Program-made: the position numbers and the translations under genes | The notes under the pieces: generated by a model | What the model saw: the letters and a program-made list of their open reading frames with translations, nothing else | What the model was told of the DNA's origin: nothing | The model's database searches: none | In this document: positions 20,986 to 31,861 of the stretch, one piece after another | Layout: the number at the start of each line of letters is the position of its first letter | How positions within the stretch are numbered: position 1 is the first letter of the stretch | Assembly: GCA_003210135.1 (NCBI GenBank) | Contig: QCNK01000007.1 | Coordinates: 1-64,000 of the forward strand | Direction: 5' to 3' | Length of the DNA: 64,000 nt | Origin: Prochlorococcus sp. AG-424-P23 | Lineage (GTDB): Bacteria; Cyanobacteriota; Cyanobacteriia; PCC-6307; Cyanobiaceae

Positions 20986-22425
20986 ATGAATCTACCTGTA
21001 ATCATTAAATTCATTATCGACCTACTAGCTGTACTTTTATTGGCTTTGGGAATAAAAGGATTGTCAAAAGTAAAATCAGCGAGGGATGCTAATAGATTAG
21101 CTGCATTTGCAATGTCGCTATCAGTAGTAGGATTACTTTCATATTATTTGGGTACTTCTGGAATTGCTATTCAGTCTTGGATTTGGATAATAATTGGATC
21201 AATCATAGGTAGTTTTTTCGGGGCAATACTTGCAAAAAAAGTACCTATGACCTCCATGCCTGAGACAGTGGCATTGTTTAATGGTTGTGGAGGAATGTCA
21301 TCACTTTTAGTGGCTTTAGGAGTAGCTATTTTTCCTATATCTGGTGGCCAAGAAAATTTTGATTTTTTTAAGTCACTGATTAACGAAGTTTCAATATCTG
21401 TTTCTATATTTGTTGGTGCCATAACTTTCACAGGTTCGATTGTGGCTATGGCAAAGTTACAAGGTTGGTTGTCAACTCCAGGATGGACTCAAAGCAAAGT
21501 TAGACATTTTGTAAATATTGTTTTTGCAGTTGCTTCCTTGATAGCCTTTTTTGATTTGATAAACGGAAATACAAGTTCTATTTGGCTTTTAGTTATAGTT
21601 TCTTCTTTATTGGGTATCGGAGTTACTTTGCCAATTGGTGGAGCTGATATGCCAGTCGTTATATCTTTATTAAATAGCTATTCAGGGATTGCAGCAGCAG
21701 CAGCAGGTTTCGTTGTAGATAGTCAGCTTTTGATTGTGGCAGGGGCAATGGTTGGAGCAGCGGGTCTAATACTTACTCAAGTAATGTGCAAGGGTATGAA
21801 TAGATCATTGGTCTCAGTTCTTTTTGGAGGATCTTTATCTGCACAAAGTACAGCCTCTTCTGGTTCAGGAGAATATACAAATATAACTTCTTGCAGTGTT
21901 GAAGAATGCGCATTGACTTTAGAGGCAGCTAACAAGGTAATAATTGTTCCTGGTTATGGTCTGGCAGTGGCTCAAGCCCAACATACTTTAAGGGAAGTGA
22001 CAAAAAAACTAGAACAAAATGGTATTGAAGTTGTTTACGCAATACATCCTGTAGCAGGGAGGATGCCTGGACATATGAATGTACTTTTAGCAGAAGCAGA
22101 TGTCCCTTATGAACAACTTAAAGAGATGGACGTTGTAAATCCTGATTTTCCAGCAACGGACGTTGTTCTAGTATTAGGAGCAAATGATGTGGTTAATCCT
22201 CAAGCTAAAAATGATAGTTCTTCTCCTTTATATGGTATGCCAGTTCTTGATGTGCAGGAAGCAAGAACGGTATTTGTAATTAAACGAGGTATGAGTGCTG
22301 GTTACTCGGGAATAAAAAATGATTTATTCGATCTGCCAAATACCTCTATGGTCTTTGGTGACGCAAAAAAGGTACTGAATGATTTGATCGGTGAATTAAA
22401 GGATCTTGGAGTTGGGGAGAAATAG
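20986..22425 (+). CDS. pntB: NAD(P) transhydrogenase beta subunit
   Basis: IVPGYGLAVAQAQHTLREV...HPVAGRMPGHMNVLLAEA. Confidence 0.96.
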   Translation: MNLPVIIKFIIDLLAVLLLALGIKGLSKVKSARDANRLAAFAMSLSVVGLLSYYLGTSGIAIQSWIWIIIGSIIGSFFGAILAKKVPMTSMPETVALFNGCGGMSSLLVALGVAIFPISGGQENFDFFKSLINEVSISVSIFVGAITFTGSIVAMAKLQGWLSTPGWTQSKVRHFVNIVFAVASLIAFFDLINGNTSSIWLLVIVSSLLGIGVTLPIGGADMPVVISLLNSYSGIAAAAAGFVVDSQLLIVAGAMVGAAGLILTQVMCKGMNRSLVSVLFGGSLSAQSTASSGSGEYTNITSCSVEECALTLEAANKVIIVPGYGLAVAQAQHTLREVTKKLEQNGIEVVYAIHPVAGRMPGHMNVLLAEADVPYEQLKEMDVVNPDFPATDVVLVLGANDVVNPQAKNDSSSPLYGMPVLDVQEARTVFVIKRGMSAGYSGIKNDLFDLPNTSMVFGDAKKVLNDLIGELKDLGVGEK

Positions 22426-23491
22426 TAGTATAACTTCTAGGTTTTCAGATTACTTAAAAAATAACCCTTTTCGAGAAGTCTTACCTTGGATAGGTGGCGA
22501 CTTACAAACTTTGAGAGATACTTTTGTAATTGATTTTGGTAAATCAAAAAAAAATAAAAAAATACTCTTGCCGATTAATAAAATTCTTTCTACAAAATTT
22601 GAAGATGATTATCTTCTAGGATTTCTAGAATTACCTGAAAACTTTAACTCTCTAAGGGGTTTTGTAATCGTTACACATGGTTTAGGGGGCTCAACTAAAC
22701 GGTTTGGTTTAAGAAGAATTTCTAGGAAATTAGCAAATAATGGTTTTGGAGTTCTTAAATTAAATCTAAGAGGATCTGGATCTGCGAGATATTTAGCTAA
22801 AGGAAATTATTGTGCTAGATGCTCCAGTGATGTTATTTCAGCAATTAATTATTTTAAAAAATTGATTAATTTAGAGTTTAAAGATCTCATTAAGATTAAT
22901 AATCTTCCGATTTACGGAGTTGGATTATCTTTAGGCGGAACAATTTTTTTAAATGCCTGCTTAGATTACGATGAAAATAAAGGAGAAAAACTTTTAGATG
23001 GCCTAGCCTGTGTAAGTAGTCCTCTAGATTTATCAAAATGCAGTCTTTGTATTGAAAAATCTAGAAATTATATCTATCAAAAATGGTTACTACACCGCTT
23101 GAAAAATCAGTTATGGGAAGGATTTAATGATGAAGGCAAAATTCTTAATAACGAGAAATTAAGAAAAAAAATTAGAAGTTTAAAAAGTATAAGAGAATTT
23201 GATCAGAAATTTACAGCTCCAAGTTGGGGATTTAATTCTTTGGAAGAATATTATGTTAAAGCTTCTCCAATATTCAGAATCCAAAACTCATTAAAAAAAT
23301 TACCTAGGATGCTTTTTATTCATGCCAAGGATGATCCTTGGGTTCCATATAAGGATACCTTGAATTTAAGAAAAGAATCTATTGATAAATTTACTATTTT
23401 TATAACTGAAAAAGGAGGTCATAATGGTTTTCACTCTATTAATGGCTGCTGGTCAGACGAAGTCGTGAAGAACTGGTTTATGAGTATCTAG
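22406..23491 (+). CDS. alpha/beta-fold hydrolase (YheT-like)
   Basis: RGFVIVTHGLGGSTKRFGLRRISRKLANNGFGVLKLNLRGSGSA, GVGLSLGG. Confidence 0.8.
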   Translation: MELGRNSSITSRFSDYLKNNPFREVLPWIGGDLQTLRDTFVIDFGKSKKNKKILLPINKILSTKFEDDYLLGFLELPENFNSLRGFVIVTHGLGGSTKRFGLRRISRKLANNGFGVLKLNLRGSGSARYLAKGNYCARCSSDVISAINYFKKLINLEFKDLIKINNLPIYGVGLSLGGTIFLNACLDYDENKGEKLLDGLACVSSPLDLSKCSLCIEKSRNYIYQKWLLHRLKNQLWEGFNDEGKILNNEKLRKKIRSLKSIREFDQKFTAPSWGFNSLEEYYVKASPIFRIQNSLKKLPRMLFIHAKDDPWVPYKDTLNLRKESIDKFTIFITEKGGHNGFHSINGCWSDEVVKNWFMSI

Positions 23492-23822
23492 GACTATTAA
23501 AAAATGGTGTTTTTTTAAAAATCCATTTCTCTATTGGCTTACCGTTGATAATGTGTGAGGTAAAAATTTCTGAAATTTTTTCTGGAGAAACTTTTTCGTA
23601 CCAAATACCATCAGGCCAAACAAGAAGAATTGGGCCGTTCTTACATATCCTTAAACAGTCAGCTTTTGATCTTAATATATGAACGTTTTTTGTAGATGGA
23701 TCATTCTCAAATTTTTTTAAAGTCTTTTTCAGATATTCCCATGTTTTTTGACCTTCATTCCCTTTGAAGCATTTCTGTTTTGTGGGTGTTGCGCATAGTA
23801 GAAGATGCTTTTTAATATTCAC
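23478..23822 (-). CDS. thioredoxin-like 2Fe-2S ferredoxin
   Basis: HLLLCATPTKQKCFKGNEGQKTWEYLKK...ADCLRICKNGPILLVWPDGIWYEKVSPEKI. Confidence 0.85.
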   Translation of the reverse strand: MNIKKHLLLCATPTKQKCFKGNEGQKTWEYLKKTLKKFENDPSTKNVHILRSKADCLRICKNGPILLVWPDGIWYEKVSPEKISEIFTSHIINGKPIEKWIFKKTPFFNSPRYS

Positions 23823-23824
23823 TT

Positions 23825-25054
23825 TTATCCTATGCTTACGTATTTTTTCCCTTTTTTAATTTCTTGCTCAACAAAAAGTCTGGCCCAATTGTCTACTTCA
23901 AGAATATCCTCCAATTCGGGACTCAAATTCAAATTCTCCATATGTGATTCACAAGCTTTACTTATAAATGTTGGAATTTCTTGAAAAGAAATTTTTTCTT
24001 TAAGGAATTGTTCTACAGCCATTTCATTAGCAGCATTTAAGACTGCAGGCATAGTCCCAGAAGATTTTCCTGCGGCATAGGCAAGTCCCATGCATGGATA
24101 TTTAGACTCGTCTGGCTCTTTAAAGGTTAATTTCCCAATTTCACTTAGGTTTAATCTTTTCCAATTTGTTTTAAATCTTTCCGGCCAACTCATCGCATAT
24201 AAAATGGGTAGTTTCATATCTGGCCAACCTAATTGAGCTAATACTGAAGAATCTTCCATCTCAATCATTGAATGAATGATACTTTGAGGGTGGATAACTA
24301 TTTCGATATTTTCGTAAGAGGTCCCAAATAAATAATGAGCTTCTATAACTTCTAATCCTTTGTTCATAAGAGTTGCAGAATCTACAGTTATTTTTTTACC
24401 CATATCCCAATTAGGATGTGAAGTTGCATCTTCCACTGTGACATGCTTTAAATCCTCAACGGCCCAATCTCTGAAAGCACCACCAGAAGCTGTTAAATGT
24501 ATGGCTTTTAAACCTTTAGGTATCTCTCCTGTTGAAAAATCTGCATTTTCATAATTTGGTAATCCTTGTAAACATTGAAAGATAGCGGAGTGTTCTGAAT
24601 CAGCAGGTAAAAGCCTACTATTATTTTTCTTTAATGCAGGAATAACGATTGGCCCTGCCGCAATTAAAGTTTCTTTGTTAGCAAGTGCAATATTTTTCCC
24701 CGCATTAATTGCTGACATTGTTGGAATTAAGCCTGCACATCCTACTATCCCTGTAACCACAGTATCTGCTTTTTCCCATGCTGCAACTGCGTTAATCCCC
24801 TCCTTTCCACTCAAAACCAAGGGAGCACTATCCAAATCTAAGTTATTAATATTATCTTTTAAATCTTCTATAAGATTTTCATCCTCAATAGCAACTACTT
24901 CTGGTTTATGTGTTTTAACTTGTTCGGTTAATAAATTAATATTTCTTCCTGCCGAGAGAGCTACGGCTTTAAACTTATCAGGCTGCTCACTAGCTATTTC
25001 GAGAGTTTGAGTCCCAATTGAACCAGTAGAACCGAGCACAGTAATGTATTTCAA
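23825..25054 (-). CDS. dxr: 1-deoxy-D-xylulose 5-phosphate reductoisomerase
   Basis: [18 protein letters not shown]...[17 protein letters not shown]. Confidence 0.97.
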   Translation of the reverse strand: MKYITVLGSTGSIGTQTLEIASEQPDKFKAVALSAGRNINLLTEQVKTHKPEVVAIEDENLIEDLKDNINNLDLDSAPLVLSGKEGINAVAAWEKADTVVTGIVGCAGLIPTMSAINAGKNIALANKETLIAAGPIVIPALKKNNSRLLPADSEHSAIFQCLQGLPNYENADFSTGEIPKGLKAIHLTASGGAFRDWAVEDLKHVTVEDATSHPNWDMGKKITVDSATLMNKGLEVIEAHYLFGTSYENIEIVIHPQSIIHSMIEMEDSSVLAQLGWPDMKLPILYAMSWPERFKTNWKRLNLSEIGKLTFKEPDESKYPCMGLAYAAGKSSGTMPAVLNAANEMAVEQFLKEKISFQEIPTFISKACESHMENLNLSPELEDILEVDNWARLFVEQEIKKGKKYVSIG

Positions 25055-25136
25055 TTTTCTCTGATATTTCTAATATCTTCCCATTTAAAGGTGTATTTAA
25101 AAAACAAAAATTTCAAATTGGTTTTTTTCTTAAAAT

Positions 25137-26606
25137 TTAGATCCTTATCCATGTTGTTATTTCCTTTGATTGATCAATAAGTTCAATTCCTTTTTCTTTT
25201 AACAAATTCCTAATTTCATCGGCCTTCGTATAATTTTTTTCCTTTTTTGCTTTCAATCTTTGATTAATTAGCGTTGATATTTCTTCTTCTGTTATTTTAC
25301 TTTCTTTTACTAAAATCTCTTTTTTAAGACCAAGTACCTCAGTCAACTTTTCAAGAGTTTTAAAATTCTCAAGTAGAAAGAATTTTTCATTTAGGTCTAT
25401 TCTAAAACCTTCGACCCTTTGAAATTGGTTTAAAAAGTTTTTTAGTGGTTTTGCTAAATCGTAAATAATTGCAATAGCACCTGCTGTATTAAGGTCATTC
25501 CCCAGAGCCTCAGAAAATTTAAGCTTTTTTTGAGATAATTCAAAGCTTATTTTCTGTTTATATTCTTCTTCGATAGATTCATTTTTATCAATAGATTTAA
25601 AAGAACCTCTTGTAAGATCCATAAAAGAGAGAGCTACATTAATGTTTTTCCAAGCTTCTGAAGCACTTCTTAAAGCTTCTTCAGTAAAATCAAGTGGTTT
25701 TCTATAATTCACAGTCATAACAAAATATCGCAAAGTCATAGGGCTTATACCTGATTTAATTAGCTCTCTGATAGTTTTAAAATTTTTAAGGGATTTACTC
25801 ATCTTTTGTCCATTTACATTGACCATCCCATTGTGTAACCAATAGTTCGCTAGCTTTTTGCCATTGGCTGCTTCTGATTGGGCGATTTCATTCTCATGAT
25901 GTGGAAAAATCAAATCAGAACCACCTAAATGGATATCAATAGTATCTCCTAATTCATCTTTAACCATCGCCGAACATTCAATATGCCATCCTGGCCTACC
26001 TTTGCCCCATGGCGAATCAAAAAATGGTTCATCATCTTTGGCTTTTTTCCATAGTGCAAAATCTTGCGGATTAAGTTTTTTACTATTTTCATCATTAGCC
26101 ATTCTTCCTTGCTGATTGATATTTTGTTCTTGTATGTTTTGATTACTTAGCTTTCCATAATTTTTATTTTTAAAAACAGAATAATAAACATTTCCATCCC
26201 TAGAATATGCATAACCTTTGTCTTCAAGGATTGTTATGAAAGAGCAGATATTGCATATATGATTCGTTGCTCTTGGCATACTATCCGGACGCATTATTCC
26301 TAAAGAATCCATATCTTTATGAAATTCAATAATATTTTTTTCAGATACTTCCTTCATTGAACTGCTTTCTTCTTTAGCTCTTTTTAAGATCTTGTCATCA
26401 ATATCTGTAAAATTTTGAACATACTTCACTTTGAAATCACTGTAAATTAAAAATCTTCTCAATACATCCCAAGCTATATAACTTCTGGCATGACCAAGAT
26501 GACATAAATCGTAAACAGTTACTCCACAACAATAAATTTTTACTAAATCATCAATAGGCTTAAAAACCTCAACTCTTTTGCTTAAAGTATTAAAAAGTTT
26601 GATCAT
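25137..26606 (-). CDS. cysS: cysteinyl-tRNA synthetase
   Basis: YCCGVTVYDLCHLGHARSYIAWDVLRRFL, KMSKSLKNF. Confidence 0.97.
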   Translation of the reverse strand: MIKLFNTLSKRVEVFKPIDDLVKIYCCGVTVYDLCHLGHARSYIAWDVLRRFLIYSDFKVKYVQNFTDIDDKILKRAKEESSSMKEVSEKNIIEFHKDMDSLGIMRPDSMPRATNHICNICSFITILEDKGYAYSRDGNVYYSVFKNKNYGKLSNQNIQEQNINQQGRMANDENSKKLNPQDFALWKKAKDDEPFFDSPWGKGRPGWHIECSAMVKDELGDTIDIHLGGSDLIFPHHENEIAQSEAANGKKLANYWLHNGMVNVNGQKMSKSLKNFKTIRELIKSGISPMTLRYFVMTVNYRKPLDFTEEALRSASEAWKNINVALSFMDLTRGSFKSIDKNESIEEEYKQKISFELSQKKLKFSEALGNDLNTAGAIAIIYDLAKPLKNFLNQFQRVEGFRIDLNEKFFLLENFKTLEKLTEVLGLKKEILVKESKITEEEISTLINQRLKAKKEKNYTKADEIRNLLKEKGIELIDQSKEITTWIRI

Positions 26607-26630
26607 CTTAAATTAAGTATTTCATAAGGT

Positions 26631-29561
26631 TTATTTTGTCTCCATCCAATTGTCTCCAATTCCAATATCAACTAAAAGAGGCACATTTAATTTTACACAA
26701 TTTTCCATAGTGTTCTTTACTAATTTCGTCGTAATTTCCAAAGAATCTGGTTCAACTTCAAACAATAATTCATCATGTACTTGTAAGAGCATTTTTGCGG
26801 GAACATTCATTTCTATGAATTTCTTATTTAGTTGAACCATTGCAATTTTTATAATGTCCGCACTTGAACCCTGAATTGGTGCATTAGCTGCGGCTCTTAA
26901 TGACTGTGCTTCCATGCCAGCCCTTCTTGCAGATTGCAAGTCAATTTTGTAAGGATCTTTACCTATTAATCTTCCAAGCCCATTTTTATCAAACTTAAAT
27001 TCTCTCTTTCGACCAAAAATTGTTTTTACATAACCTTTTGATAAGGCAAGCCTTTCTTGGAGTTCAAGAAATTTGAAAACTTTTGAATATCTTTCTTTGT
27101 ATTTTATTAGGAATTCTTTTGCCTCTGGAGTACTTACTCCTGTTGAACGGGCAAACTTTTTTATGCCCATACCATAGATAACTCCAAAATTTATTGTTTT
27201 ACCAACTCTCCTCTCATCAGAAGAAATTTGTTCTTTCTCGAAAATTAGTCTTGCAGTTAAAGAATGAATGTCATCATTTTTATTAAATGCATTAATTAAT
27301 ATTTCTTCATCCGCTAAGTGAGCAAGTATTCTTAATTCGATCTGAGAATAATCAGCTGATAAAAGTTTCCAATTTTTTTCAGGCAAGAAAGCTTTTCTAA
27401 TTCTCCTACTAAATTCAGTCCTAACAGGAATATTTTGAAGATTAGGATTGCTACTACTTAGTCTCCCAGTAGCTGTAGCAGCTTGATTAAAGTTTGTATG
27501 AACCCTTCCTGTCTTTTCGTTAATAAGATTTGGAAGATTATCAATATAGGTGCTAAGTAATTTGCTAAGAGTTCTATGTTTTATTAGATGTTGGATTATT
27601 TCGTGTTCATCAACTAATCTTTCAAGAACCACTGCATCTGTACTCCATCCTGTTTTTGTTTTCCGTGATTTCTTTTTATCCAAATTTAATTTTTCAAACA
27701 AGATCTCACCAAGTTGTTTTGGTGAAGAAAGATTGAAATTTCCCTTTGCTAATTCATAAACTTTACTTTCAATATCTTCTAGGGTGCTTTTTAGTTCTTT
27801 TGAGAGTTTATCTAAATAAGGGATGTCGATGGTTATTCCATTCATTTCCATTTGAGATAATACCGGCTCTAAGGGCAGCTCGATTTCTTCGAATAATTTG
27901 ATTAATTCATTTTTTTCTGTTGAAAATCTTTCTTTAAAAATTTTGACAATTTTAAAAGTTAGAAATACATCATAACCGCAGTAAATACTAGCTTCATCAA
28001 TATCAACAAATGAAAAGTCTTTATTTTTCCCAACTGTTTCCTTAAATGAAGGAGGTTTAAATCCAAATAATCTAAAACTAATTTCACTTAATCCATGCTT
28101 CTCCTGATTATTTAGAAGATAGTCTGCTAACAAGGTGTCAAAGGTTACGCCTTTAAGATCAAGTCCGTGATTAAAAAATATTTGCCTGTCAAATTTAGAA
28201 TTTTGGAGTGCCTTTTCTTTTTTTGGATCTTCTATCCAAGTTCTTAGTTTTGAGAAAACATCTTCAATCGATAATTGATTGGGGGTCTCTTTTTTTGTTT
28301 GATGACCCAGAGGTATATAAAATAAATCATCAGTTTCTTCTCCAAAACATAGTCCAATCCCAACAAGTTCCGCATCGATTGGATTTAAACTATTAGTCTC
28401 TGTATCTAAAGAAACTATCTCATTGGTCTTTTCTAATCTTTGAATTAATTTATCAAGTAATTCAAAATCATTTACAACAGTTACTTTGATTTTAGGGATT
28501 TTATTTTCACTATTTTCTAATTCACTTTTACTTGAGACCTTTGGATCTTTTTCCTCCTCGTTGCCTATATTATTTTTGTCAAAACCACCTTTACTAAAAG
28601 TTGAATTAAAAATATCAATTTGCCGAAGTAGGGTTGATAATTCAAGTTTTTGCAGTGACTCTTTGAGAAGTTCTTTATTTATATTTTTTAATTCATAATC
28701 ATTACTTAATATTAAAGGCACTTCAGTATTTATTTTTGCCAAATCCCGGGAAAGAAAAGCATTGTGCTTATCGTTTCTGAGCTTCTCTATAACTGAACCT
28801 TTGATGAATCCTTTATATTTTTTATCATTGCTCTGCTGAATCTTGTCTAAAGACTGATAAATCCCATCTAGTGTATCGTTTTCTTTTAGTAGATTAATTG
28901 CGGTTTTTGGACCTACCCCTTTAATACCAGGAATATTGTCAGAACTATCACCAGTTAGAGCTTTAAGATCAACTACTCTTTCTGGAGCAACACCTAATTT
29001 TTCTTTTACTCCATTTTCATTCATAAGAGTTGGATTGCCACTTTTTGCATATGGACCACCACCCATATAAAGTACATAAATATCTTTTTGATCATCTACT
29101 AATTGAAATAAGTCTCGATCCCCAGAAAGAATATTCACGCACCATCCTTTAGAAGAAGCATCATTTGCAATTGTGCCTAAGAGATCATCTGCTTCGTAAC
29201 CAGGAGATTTAAAAATTGGTAAATTAAGGCTTTCTTCTAAAATGATTTCTAGTTGTTCAATATCCTGAAAAAAAACATCTGGTGCTACATCTCTATTGGC
29301 CTTATAATTTGGATCTAATTCATGTCTGAAGGTAGGTTTTTCGGTATCAAAAGTAATACAAACACCCTCAGGACTAATATTTTTACAATTATCCAGAAGG
29401 CTTTTTAGAAATCCATAAGTCACACTTGTTGGGAATCCCTCTTTGGTTGTTAAACCTCCATCAATACCTTTGCTAAATGCATAGAAGCTTCTAAAAGCAA
29501 GTGAATGTCCGTCGACTAAAAGTAAAATTGGTTTTTTAGAGTTTTCAGATTTTAAACTCAT
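26631..29561 (-). CDS. polA: DNA polymerase I
   Basis: 5' nuclease (LLVDGHSLAFRSFYAF), 3'-5' exonuclease-like region, polymerase motifs LLSADYSQIELRILAHLA and LLQVHDELLFEV. Confidence 0.97.
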   Translation of the reverse strand: MSLKSENSKKPILLLVDGHSLAFRSFYAFSKGIDGGLTTKEGFPTSVTYGFLKSLLDNCKNISPEGVCITFDTEKPTFRHELDPNYKANRDVAPDVFFQDIEQLEIILEESLNLPIFKSPGYEADDLLGTIANDASSKGWCVNILSGDRDLFQLVDDQKDIYVLYMGGGPYAKSGNPTLMNENGVKEKLGVAPERVVDLKALTGDSSDNIPGIKGVGPKTAINLLKENDTLDGIYQSLDKIQQSNDKKYKGFIKGSVIEKLRNDKHNAFLSRDLAKINTEVPLILSNDYELKNINKELLKESLQKLELSTLLRQIDIFNSTFSKGGFDKNNIGNEEEKDPKVSSKSELENSENKIPKIKVTVVNDFELLDKLIQRLEKTNEIVSLDTETNSLNPIDAELVGIGLCFGEETDDLFYIPLGHQTKKETPNQLSIEDVFSKLRTWIEDPKKEKALQNSKFDRQIFFNHGLDLKGVTFDTLLADYLLNNQEKHGLSEISFRLFGFKPPSFKETVGKNKDFSFVDIDEASIYCGYDVFLTFKIVKIFKERFSTEKNELIKLFEEIELPLEPVLSQMEMNGITIDIPYLDKLSKELKSTLEDIESKVYELAKGNFNLSSPKQLGEILFEKLNLDKKKSRKTKTGWSTDAVVLERLVDEHEIIQHLIKHRTLSKLLSTYIDNLPNLINEKTGRVHTNFNQAATATGRLSSSNPNLQNIPVRTEFSRRIRKAFLPEKNWKLLSADYSQIELRILAHLADEEILINAFNKNDDIHSLTARLIFEKEQISSDERRVGKTINFGVIYGMGIKKFARSTGVSTPEAKEFLIKYKERYSKVFKFLELQERLALSKGYVKTIFGRKREFKFDKNGLGRLIGKDPYKIDLQSARRAGMEAQSLRAAANAPIQGSSADIIKIAMVQLNKKFIEMNVPAKMLLQVHDELLFEVEPDSLEITTKLVKNTMENCVKLNVPLLVDIGIGDNWMETK

Positions 29562-30619
29562 TTTCTCTTCTTAGCCCAAGGTGGAATATCAATAAAGATT
29601 TGCTCTCCAGGTTCTAATCCATTAATTACTGAAGTTTTTTTTCCACTACTAATACCAACTTCGATTTTTTTAAATTTGGGAGAATTATTTTTATCAACTT
29701 TCAAAATTCCTTTTTCACCTTTTTCAGTGACAATAGAAACTGTTGGCACAAGGATCTTTTCTTCATTACCTTCGACTCTAAATTCAAGATCTGCAGTCAT
29801 ACCTATTTTAATTTCTTCAGAGATATCTTTAAAATTTAAAGTTACCTCGAATGAGGTTACATTATTATCTTTTACAGCTCTTGTAGCTATTTTTTTAACT
29901 ATGGCACTATATTTTTTTGAGGGATATGCCTCAATTCTTACTGAGGCTTCTTGACCTATTTTTATTCTGCCAATATCACTCTCAGGAACTCTTGCAACAA
30001 TTTCTAGACCCTCTGATAGTTCAAAAATAAAGTTTTTGGTTTTAGAGTCTGAACTTAAGTTTGTACTTGGTGTGACATAAGATCCTATCTCCGCATATTT
30101 TGCAGTTATCTTCCCTCCATAAGGCGCTTTAATTAGATAGAAACTTTTTTCAGCTTTTGCATCATTAAATTTGGCGCTACTAATGTTGTAATTATTTTTA
30201 TAACTTTCATAATCTTCTTTGCTTACCGCACCTTCTTGATATAAATATTCTCTTCTTAAAAATTCAGATTTTTGTTTTTCTAAACTTAATTCAAGTTCTT
30301 CAATTTTATAAATAAAGTCTTCATCATCAAGAGAAGCTAGAACCTGATCTTTTTTTACAAGATCGCCCTCATCTACTTTGATTTCTTTTATTACACCTTG
30401 CTTCCGAGGCCCAATATTGCTTGTCCTTTTCGCTTTTACTTCACCACTAGTATTAATTGAATCTGAGAGGATTCCTTTTTCAACTTGAACTACAAAATCA
30501 GAAATATCCTTTGGTTTATTTTTCCTGAAGGAATTGGTTATAAAAACGAAAAATATAGTTAATGAAAGCAATATAATTCCACTTCTTAGATTTATATTTT
30601 TTTTTATTAAATCAAGCAT
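29558..30619 (-). CDS. HlyD/RND-type membrane-fusion protein
   Basis: N-terminal TM, KQGVIKEIKVDEGDLVKKDQVLASLDD lipoyl-like domain, coiled coil. Confidence 0.85.
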   Translation of the reverse strand: MLDLIKKNINLRSGIILLSLTIFFVFITNSFRKNKPKDISDFVVQVEKGILSDSINTSGEVKAKRTSNIGPRKQGVIKEIKVDEGDLVKKDQVLASLDDEDFIYKIEELELSLEKQKSEFLRREYLYQEGAVSKEDYESYKNNYNISSAKFNDAKAEKSFYLIKAPYGGKITAKYAEIGSYVTPSTNLSSDSKTKNFIFELSEGLEIVARVPESDIGRIKIGQEASVRIEAYPSKKYSAIVKKIATRAVKDNNVTSFEVTLNFKDISEEIKIGMTADLEFRVEGNEEKILVPTVSIVTEKGEKGILKVDKNNSPKFKKIEVGISSGKKTSVINGLEPGEQIFIDIPPWAKKRK

Positions 30620-30763
30620 TTCTTTTGAAAAACAGCAGTAGATAATATTTAGGAACTAAATAAATAATCAAGACGATTATAATTAACTTATCCAAGATTG
30701 GTTAAGTAAATACTATATTACTAGAAGATGTTTTCTTGATAATTTTTCCATAAATTTTTTCAA

Positions 30764-31855
30764 ATGTTAAAAGCAGGTATTATTGGATTACCAAATGTTG
30801 GAAAATCAACTTTATTTAATGCGCTTGTAGAAAATGCTAAAGCACAAGCGGCTAATTTTCCCTTTTGTACTATAGAACCTAATAAAGGGATAGTTTCAGT
30901 CCCAGATCAAAGGTTGAAAGAATTAGGTAATTTAAGTTCTAGTCAAAATATTATCCCAACAAAGATTGAATTTGTAGATATCGCAGGATTAGTAAAAGGA
31001 GCCAGTAAAGGGGAGGGTTTAGGAAATAAATTTTTATCAAATATTAGGGAGGTTGATGCAATAGTTCATGTTGTAAGGTGCTTTGAAGATAGTGATGTAA
31101 TTCATGTTTCCGGGAAGGTAGATCCCTTGGATGACATTGAGATAATTAATTTGGAATTGAATTTAGCTGATTTATCTCAACTTCAAAAAAGAAGAGAAAG
31201 AATAAAAAAACAGGTTAGAACTAGTAAAGAGGCAGCAAAAGAAGATACCTTGCTAGAAAAAATTGAAGAAGAGTTACAGAAAGGACTTTCAGTTAGATCA
31301 ATATCTTTGAGTGAAGAAGAAAATTTGATAATTAAGCAATTAGGCTTTCTTACTGCAAAACCAATTATTTACGCAACAAATTTGAATGAAAATGATTTAG
31401 CAGAAGGTAATGATTTCTCATCAAAAGTTCAGGGTTTTGCAAGCAGTGAAAGTACAGAATGCATAAAAATATCAGCACAAGTTGAATCTGAATTAATTGA
31501 GTTAGAGCCTGAAGATAAAAAAGACTATCTTATGGGTTTAGGAGTAGAAGAAGGGGGATTAAGTTCTTTAATTAGATCAACGTATAAATTACTGGGATTA
31601 AAAACTTATTTCACTACCGGTGAAAAGGAAACAAAGGCATGGACTATAAAAGATGGGATGACTGCTCCACAAGCAGCTGGAGTCATTCATACGGATTTTG
31701 AAAAAGGATTTATTAGAGCCCAAACTATTTCATATCAAAATTTAATTAATTCAGGTTCAATTGCAAATGCAAAAAATAAAGGTTTGCTAAGAAGTGAAGG
31801 TAAGGAATATGTTGTAAACGAAGGAGATGTAATGGAGTTTTTATTTAATGTTTAG
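30764..31855 (+). CDS. ychF: redox-regulated ATPase YchF/OLA1
   Basis: AGIIGLPNVGKSTLFNAL...FVDIAGLVKGASKGEGLGNKFL. Confidence 0.97.
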   Translation: MLKAGIIGLPNVGKSTLFNALVENAKAQAANFPFCTIEPNKGIVSVPDQRLKELGNLSSSQNIIPTKIEFVDIAGLVKGASKGEGLGNKFLSNIREVDAIVHVVRCFEDSDVIHVSGKVDPLDDIEIINLELNLADLSQLQKRRERIKKQVRTSKEAAKEDTLLEKIEEELQKGLSVRSISLSEEENLIIKQLGFLTAKPIIYATNLNENDLAEGNDFSSKVQGFASSESTECIKISAQVESELIELEPEDKKDYLMGLGVEEGGLSSLIRSTYKLLGLKTYFTTGEKETKAWTIKDGMTAPQAAGVIHTDFEKGFIRAQTISYQNLINSGSIANAKNKGLLRSEGKEYVVNEGDVMEFLFNV

Positions 31856-31861
31856 AACAAG

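Noticed and set aside
24675-25010. Plus-strand ORF within dxr
   Set aside because: Antisense shadow of dxr; no independent signals.
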